DNA of 64,000 bases from Bifidobacterium callimiconis. Its GTDB lineage: Bacteria > Actinomycetota > Actinomycetes > Actinomycetales > Bifidobacteriaceae. Position numbers and translations under genes: made by a program. The notes under the pieces are model-generated. The model ran no database searches. It worked only from the letters and a program-made list of their open reading frames with translations, and was not told the origin of the DNA. Positions within the stretch are counted from its first letter, which is position 1, and each line of letters opens with the position of its first letter. The stretch covers positions 1 to 64,000 of the forward strand of contig NZ_QXGJ01000008.1 of the NCBI RefSeq assembly GCF_003952005.1, read 5' to 3'. Shown here piece by piece: positions 59,487 through 64,000 of this stretch.

Positions 59487-62396
59487 CTATTCCTCCTCGC
59501 TGGCTGCCTTGCGTTTGGCGACGATGTTGCGCGGATTGTTCGGATCGTCGGGCGCGAGTGTCTCCACGCTTTTGACGTCGAAGAACCGTTTGAGATCGTC
59601 GAGGTTCATCGCGTTGCGCACGTTGAGCGACTCGTCGGACATGGAGTATTCGTCCTCGTCCGGGTCGACCTGCGGCACGGGCTGCGCGTTCGGATTCACA
59701 CCGGGCGCGGGGTTGCCGATGCCGCCGACGGATGACTGTCCGAAACCGTTGGCCTGACCGGGCTGACCGTACTGGCCCGGCCCGCCGAAACCGTTCTGCG
59801 TCTGCTGGCCGAATCGCGCGTTCGGATTGAAGTGGTGTTCGGGCGCGGCAGACTGCGACGCGGGACCGTCGGGCTGCGACACGACGGACTGCGGCCCCGG
59901 CTGCGCTACCGTCGATTGCGTCGGCGTGGGTTGAGCGGACTGCGCCCACGGATCCTCGTCGTCGGACAGGTCGGGCACCGCCACATGCTTGGTGTGGTGC
60001 TCGGCCTTCGGCGCGGCGTGCTGCTGCGACAGATCCTGATATCCGCTAGCGGACGCAGCCGTTCCTTCGGTCTGGCCGCCAGCCGGACTGGCCCACGGAT
60101 CATCACCGGCAACCGGCGCGGAGGACGCCCACGGGTCGTCTCCCATGACACCGTCGTTATGCGACGCGGAGGTCGGCTGTGATGAGACGGACTGCACGGT
60201 TTCATCGGACGCGGCCGGCGTGGGATTCGCCCACGGGTCGCTTCCCCATGGATCCCCGTCATTGGCTGCGGTCGACGTGTTCGCCGTTGTATTCGCTGAT
60301 GCGGCCGGAGTTCCCCATCCGTCGGGTTCGGCGTCCGGACCGGCAAAATGTGTGCCGTCCGGGCCGGGAGAAACCGAACCGGCTCGGTGAACGTCGGTAT
60401 CGGCGTCGGTTGCGGCCGGAGTATCGTCCGCGGCATCGTTATGTGCACGCGACTGGGCGGGCTGGGCGATACCGGCGCCCATACCGCCAAGGCTCACCTG
60501 AAGCAGCTTGGCCTTGATCTGCTGCTGTTCGGCCGGCGGCAGCTTGCCGAACGGCGGCGCCACCTGACCGTCCGCCATTTTCTTGGTGGGGGCGAGCTGG
60601 ACGTCGCTGCCGAACATCTCATGCGTGGCCTCGCGCAGAATATCAACCACCTTGGTATGGCCGTTCACGCTCTCCGATGCGACCGCCAACGCGAACGCGT
60701 ACTTGTTGATGGCCTTGTCGAACTTGATCCACAGGCACATGCGCCCATTCTTCGGATTCGGGGAAAGATTGATGCGCGGCACACGATCGCGGGACACGTA
60801 CTTGCGCACGTCCTCGGGCAGGGATGCGATCAGGGCGTCCCATTTTTCGTCGGGAGTGCGGGTGTCGGGTGCGGCGGAATCCGTGGCGGGCTCGTTAGTG
60901 GCGGATGCGGAGTCCGCGACGGAGGTGTTGGCGGTTTCGGACGATGTCGCCCAGTCGGAGGACGGGGTGGCACCGGTGTTGGAGACCCCCTCAGTCACGC
61001 CAGGCGTGACAGCTCCCCCCGCAGGGGGGAGCACGGAAGAAGAAGTCGCGGACGACGACACGGACGACGAGCCCACCTCAGTCGCGCTGTGCGCGCCGGC
61101 TTCCCCCACAGGAGTACGCCCGGAGGCGGCCGAGGCCGAAGGCTGGTTGCGCTTGGCGCCAGCGAAACCGCCGCCACGTGCGCCGCCCGCAGTCGCACCG
61201 GAATGACCGTCGGCAGAGTTTCCGGACTGCCCGGCAGTGCCAGTCGTTGCGGCGGCGGTTCCAGGCGAACCGGCACCGGTCACCGCGATCGCGGTCGGCG
61301 GCACCAGCAGTTTGGCGGCCAGCAGCTCCAGACGCATACGCGGCGACGTGGAACCGCTCATCGCACCAAGCGTGGCGTTGATCACGTCGGCGATCTGCGT
61401 CAGCCGGGTCAGGCCAAGCGCAGACGACTGGCGGCGCAGATCATCACGATCCTCCGCCTCGGCGTCGTCGCTCAGCACGGCCTCGGCGCGCTCGCCGGCA
61501 ATCGTCAGCACAAGCAGATCGCGCACACGCGACAGCAGATCCTCCACAAAACGACGAGGATCAAATCCGCCGACAATCACCTTCTGAATCACGGAATACA
61601 ACTGCTCGCCATTACGGTCGATCACCGCATCGATCGCCTCGGAAATCAGCGCGTCAGGAGTGAAACCAAGCAGCGCGACCGCAGAATCGTAGGCGATCAC
61701 GCCGTCAACGGCACCGACCATCAACTGGTCGAGCACGGACAGCGCGTCACGCATGGAACCACCGCCAGCACGCATGGCCAGCTTGAGCACGCCCGGCTCC
61801 GGCTTGATGCTCTCCTTGCCGCAAATGTCCTCCAGATACGGGCCCATGATCTCGGGCGGCACCAGACGGAACGGGTAATGATGGGTACGCGAACGGATCG
61901 TGCCGATCACCTTCTCCGGCTCGGTCGTCGCGAAGATGAACAGCACATGCTCCGGCGGCTCCTCGACGATCTTGAGCAGCGCATTGAAGCCCTGCGGCGT
62001 GACCATATGCGCCTCGTCGAGAATAAAAATCTTGTAACGATCGCGGGCCGGCGCGAAACCGGCGCGCTCACGCAGTTCACGGGCGTCCTCCACACCGTTG
62101 TGGCTGGCGGCGTCGATCTCCACCACGTCGATCGAACCGGGACCGCCGGTCGCCAGATCACGGCACGACTCGCACTCGCCGCACGGATGCGACGTCGGCC
62201 CCTTCTCGCAGTTCACGCAGCGGGCGAGAATACGCGCGGAACTCGTCTTTCCACAACCGCGCGGACCGGAGAACAGATACGCGTGCGTGAGCTTGCCCTC
62301 GTCGAGGGCGCGGGACAAAGGAATGGTGACCTGGTCTTGGCCCACAATGCCGTCGAAGGTGTCGGGTCTATACCGCCTATACAATGCCAAAGCCAT
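59487..62396 (-). CDS. dnaX: DNA polymerase III gamma/tau subunit
   Basis: 969 residues from MALALYRRYRPDTFDGIVGQ. Clamp-loader ATPase. Walker A GPRGCGKTSSAR, zinc site CVNCEKGPTSHPCGECESC, Walker B IFILDEAHM and the sensor RSRTHHYPFRL fill residues 1-370; domain III continues to about 370. The tau-like remainder is very long, with Gly/Ala/Ser/Thr linkers, a conserved island (DALIASLPEDVRKYVSRDRV to about residue 640) and a 300-residue Gln/Pro/Asp/Ala-rich end. A family A repeat at 60986-61034 is translated in frame in the linker (VLPPAGGAVTPGVTEGVSN). The 5' end and promoter are partly duplicated upstream. Whether tau and gamma forms arise by slippage is not visible. Confidence 0.96.
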   Translation of the reverse strand: MALALYRRYRPDTFDGIVGQDQVTIPLSRALDEGKLTHAYLFSGPRGCGKTSSARILARCVNCEKGPTSHPCGECESCRDLATGGPGSIDVVEIDAASHNGVEDARELRERAGFAPARDRYKIFILDEAHMVTPQGFNALLKIVEEPPEHVLFIFATTEPEKVIGTIRSRTHHYPFRLVPPEIMGPYLEDICGKESIKPEPGVLKLAMRAGGGSMRDALSVLDQLMVGAVDGVIAYDSAVALLGFTPDALISEAIDAVIDRNGEQLYSVIQKVIVGGFDPRRFVEDLLSRVRDLLVLTIAGERAEAVLSDDAEAEDRDDLRRQSSALGLTRLTQIADVINATLGAMSGSTSPRMRLELLAAKLLVPPTAIAVTGAGSPGTAAATTGTAGQSGNSADGHSGATAGGARGGGFAGAKRNQPSASAASGRTPVGEAGAHSATEVGSSSVSSSATSSSVLPPAGGAVTPGVTEGVSNTGATPSSDWATSSETANTSVADSASATNEPATDSAAPDTRTPDEKWDALIASLPEDVRKYVSRDRVPRINLSPNPKNGRMCLWIKFDKAINKYAFALAVASESVNGHTKVVDILREATHEMFGSDVQLAPTKKMADGQVAPPFGKLPPAEQQQIKAKLLQVSLGGMGAGIAQPAQSRAHNDAADDTPAATDADTDVHRAGSVSPGPDGTHFAGPDAEPDGWGTPAASANTTANTSTAANDGDPWGSDPWANPTPAASDETVQSVSSQPTSASHNDGVMGDDPWASSAPVAGDDPWASPAGGQTEGTAASASGYQDLSQQHAAPKAEHHTKHVAVPDLSDDEDPWAQSAQPTPTQSTVAQPGPQSVVSQPDGPASQSAAPEHHFNPNARFGQQTQNGFGGPGQYGQPGQANGFGQSSVGGIGNPAPGVNPNAQPVPQVDPDEDEYSMSDESLNVRNAMNLDDLKRFFDVKSVETLAPDDPNNPRNIVAKRKAASEEE
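60986..61034. repeat. Family A repeat inside dnaX
   Basis: CCCCCTCAGTCACGC, CAGGCGTGACAGCTCCCCCC and GGGGGGAGCACGG: a half element inserted in the linker-coding part of dnaX and kept in frame. Its left flank (CCGGTGTTGGAG) matches the left flank of the copy at 31347. Confidence 0.85.
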
Positions 62397-62495
62397 ACTG
62401 CTATTCCAATCCCTTATCACCGAATACGAAAACCGAAGCGGTCACCATACTGTATTTTCTCAGACCTCGCGCTCAATGCATCGCGCTCGCATCGC

Positions 62496-62670
62496 CTACC
62501 GACAGTCCACCGGACTGTCGGCTTTACGGCTCAGCTGGTCCTGACCCACAATGCCGTCGAAGGTGTCGGGCCTATACCGCCTATACAATGCCAAAGCCAT
62601 ACTGCTATTCCAATCCCTTACGATCCGGTCCGCAAACCGAAACGACCGCCATACCGTATTGTCTCAAAAA
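62496..62670 (-). repeat. Partial tandem duplication of the dnaX 5' end and promoter
   Basis: Bases about 62523-62670 repeat about 62330-62470 at a 204-bp offset. The stretch around the start codon is nearly identical for about 75 bp (two or three mismatches), and the upstream promoter side is diverged. The copy keeps an ATG (62600) and encodes the first 22 DnaX residues, then leaves the frame and stops at 62496 (34 codons). Probably not a functional gene. The 343-nt gap 62397-62739 has no other coding content. Confidence 0.8.
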
Positions 62671-62739
62671 CGCCGTCACCATACTATGCGAACTGCGCGA
62701 ACTGCACGGTGGCACACACGACGACGGCAAAGCCCGGCC

Positions 62740-63087
62740 TCACTCATCCGAGGAATCGTCGGACGGTCCGCTTCCGGAATCCTGCGACGATCCTTCGGCG
62801 AGCGCCTTGTCCAGCAACGTACGCACGGCTTCGGAACGACTCATGTCGTGCCGATGCGCGTAGTCGTCCAGACGGAGAAGACGGGCGTCGTCCAGACGGA
62901 TCTGGATCTTGTGCCGGGCCGGGGTCGCACCGATCTCCAATGGCCGCCCCGATCGGCACTTCTCCAGAAATTCGAGCGAGTAGCCGCGCTCGGCCTCCTC
63001 CGCGGCGGCGTTCAGCATGGCCGACACCTCTGGAGGAAAATCCTCATCACCCACGATGACGTAGTTGTAATGTTTCTTGCTCACCAC
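62740..63087 (-). CDS. Ribbon-helix-helix antitoxin-like protein
   Basis: 115 residues. The C-terminal half has a CopG-type ribbon-helix-helix (HKIQIRLDDARLLRLDDYAH, then DMSRSEAVRTLLDKAL), which binds DNA as a dimer; the N-terminal half (YNYVIVGDEDFPPEVSAMLN) would bind the toxin. A Ser/Asp tail ends the chain. Its start overlaps the stop of the upstream gene by 7 nt, the toxin-first layout seen in several type II systems. Antitoxin role is inferred from pairing and fold. Confidence 0.75.
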   Translation of the reverse strand: MVSKKHYNYVIVGDEDFPPEVSAMLNAAAEEAERGYSLEFLEKCRSGRPLEIGATPARHKIQIRLDDARLLRLDDYAHRHDMSRSEAVRTLLDKALAEGSSQDSGSGPSDDSSDE

Positions 63088-63395
63088 AATCCCCTTTCAA
63101 AAAGTCGATAGCCGCCTCGCTCCAAATACGGTCGATATTGTTTTCGTAATTTCATCGCATGTATGAGCACCCATCTGGCGGTCTGCTCCTCATACAGCAC
63201 GATTACTTCCAGCATCGTTCCGGACTGTGTGAATCCGAGACATAACATCTTCGGAGGATCCTCCCTGAGGACGAGTACCTCTTGCGGATGATATGCCACG
63301 TATAACGAGTCGTCTGGGTCGATGCCGTGCTTCAACGCACACCGGTAAACCTGAATGTCGGACTGATTCCGCCAGTCACTAATATTGTAGTACAT
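63081..63395 (-). CDS. Putative toxin of a type II toxin-antitoxin pair
   Basis: 104 residues from MYYNISDWRNQSDIQVYRCA, AAGGAGCC upstream. Small, basic at the end, with a KHGIDPDDSLYVAYHP segment and LEVIVLYEEQ..WVLIHAMKLRKQY, a layout shared with small actinobacterial toxins of BrnT or DUF4258-like fold (ribonuclease candidates). The match is by pattern only. Seven-nt overlap with the antitoxin gene supports translational coupling. No other mobile signs are adjacent, but the dnaX duplication lies just beyond the antitoxin. Confidence 0.6.
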   Translation of the reverse strand: MYYNISDWRNQSDIQVYRCALKHGIDPDDSLYVAYHPQEVLVLREDPPKMLCLGFTQSGTMLEVIVLYEEQTARWVLIHAMKLRKQYRPYLERGGYRLFERGLW

Positions 63396-63552
63396 AATTA
63401 TCGGCTCCTTGCTTCGTTGCAAATAGTGGGAACAACGAGGGCGACGGTCGGCGCTTTGGGCGAATATGGTGTGCGGCAAACGACGCCCAGTCGCGGTCGG
63501 TGACGACACGACAGACGCATACGAACATTGATTCCTAGAGAAGGGAACCCCA

Positions 63553-64000
63553 TGCCGAACAACGGCACGCCGGCAACGAACGCCGGCACCACGCAGTCCA
63601 ACGAGGTGCACGTGACCACCCAGCCTTCGATCCTCACCCCGATCATCAACGTGAACGCGCTCACCCCGGCCGAAACCGAAGAGGCCGTGGAGAAGGCCGG
63701 CGTCACCAAGACCCAGCTCACCGGCGGCAAGGCGTTCGTCTCCGCCATGTTCGCCGGCGCGTTCATCGGCTTCGGCGCCCTGTTCTTCCTCATCGTCACC
63801 TGCGACCCGGCCATGACCTGGGGCCCGAAGCGCTTCGTCGGTGGCCTCGCCTTCTGCATGGGCCTCGTGCTCGTGCTCTGCTGCGGCGCGGAACTGTTCA
63901 CCGGCAACTCGCTCATGGCCTCCGACTTGGCGGCACACAGGATCTCCTGGCCGGCCATGCTGAAGAACTGGGTGATCGTCTGGTTCGGCAACCTCGCCGG
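63553..64000 (+). CDS. Formate/nitrite transporter family protein, N-terminal part
   Basis: Partial: 149 codons before the window ends. AGAAGGGAA precedes the ATG. A 30-residue polar start is followed by TPAETEEAVEKAGVTKTQL and the first membrane helices (FVSAMFAGAFIGFGALFFLI; GLAFCMGLVLVLCCGAELFTGNSLM), the latter carrying the FNT signature GAELFTGN that forms the omega loop of the pore. FNT channels export formate, a main end product of bifidobacterial fermentation, or move nitrite. The C-terminus is outside the window. Confidence 0.92.

Noticed and set aside
62496..62600. 34-codon ORF starting like DnaX
   Set aside because: Product of the tandem duplication; loses the DnaX frame after 22 codons, so not called as a gene. 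Leader-peptide use is possible but unsupported.

Overview
The window looks like a chromosomal segment of a Bifidobacterium or close relative: high GC, actinobacterial gene types (PspC with a histidine kinase and LuxR-type regulator, a topA with a Lys/Ala/Thr tail, an aspartokinase encoded as two ORFs), bifidobacterial-type carbohydrate regulators (LacI, GntR/UTRA), and several genes with a -10 box 6-7 nt before the ATG and no Shine-Dalgarno site (leaderless transcripts). The genus is inferred from protein resemblance and gene content; the species is not determined.

Layout. 0.2-3.6 kb: C69 dipeptidase, PEBP-family protein, LacI regulator. 3.9-7.3 kb: general PTS genes ptsI and ptsH, divergent, plus a second LacI regulator. 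7.35-13 kb: a PTS beta-glucoside operon (IIC, IIB, IIA, GH1 phospho-beta-glucosidase, HAD phosphatase) behind a GntR regulator, with shared candidate operators at both promoters. 13.3-18.6 kb: holB-tmk and topA. 18.7-22.8 kb: PAP2 phosphatase and a UbiX/UbiD pair divergent from an LpdD-like protein. 23.2-27.3 kb: deoxyribosyltransferase, tRNA-Arg(ACG), nucleoside hydrolase, 4.5S RNA and glf.

27.4-41.2 kb is the most unusual part: eleven co-directional, tightly packed genes on the minus strand. They encode a zinc-ribbon/acidic/Pro-rich membrane protein, an SPFH protein (YdjI-like) with four zinc ribbons, a multi-span membrane protein, a 40-residue stand-alone zinc ribbon, a zinc-ribbon/alpha-repeat protein, three paralogous coiled-coil proteins each ending in paired membrane helices and a tail of 52-54 residues, two small or uncharacterised proteins, and a Ycf46-like AAA+ ATPase. 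The block is bracketed by two copies of a 44-bp element (38/44 identical) and sits between glf and an LTA-synthase-like gene. I read it as an undescribed membrane-associated SPFH/zinc-ribbon/AAA+ assembly, perhaps an elaborated relative of the Bacillus YdjGHI envelope-stress module. That function is inference.

41.4-64 kb: LTA-synthase-like enzyme, bifunctional PBP, leuA, a LiaRS-like two-component system divergent from a PspC-domain protein, a DUF5701-like protein, the aspartate pathway (lysC catalytic and regulatory subunits, asd), recR-dnaX, a type II toxin-antitoxin-like pair, and the start of a formate/nitrite transporter cut by the window edge.

Two families of palindromic repeats are scattered between genes at more than a dozen sites, and two copies are read through in frame inside genes. 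The dnaX 5' end and promoter have been partly duplicated in tandem. No IS element, prophage or CRISPR array was seen.
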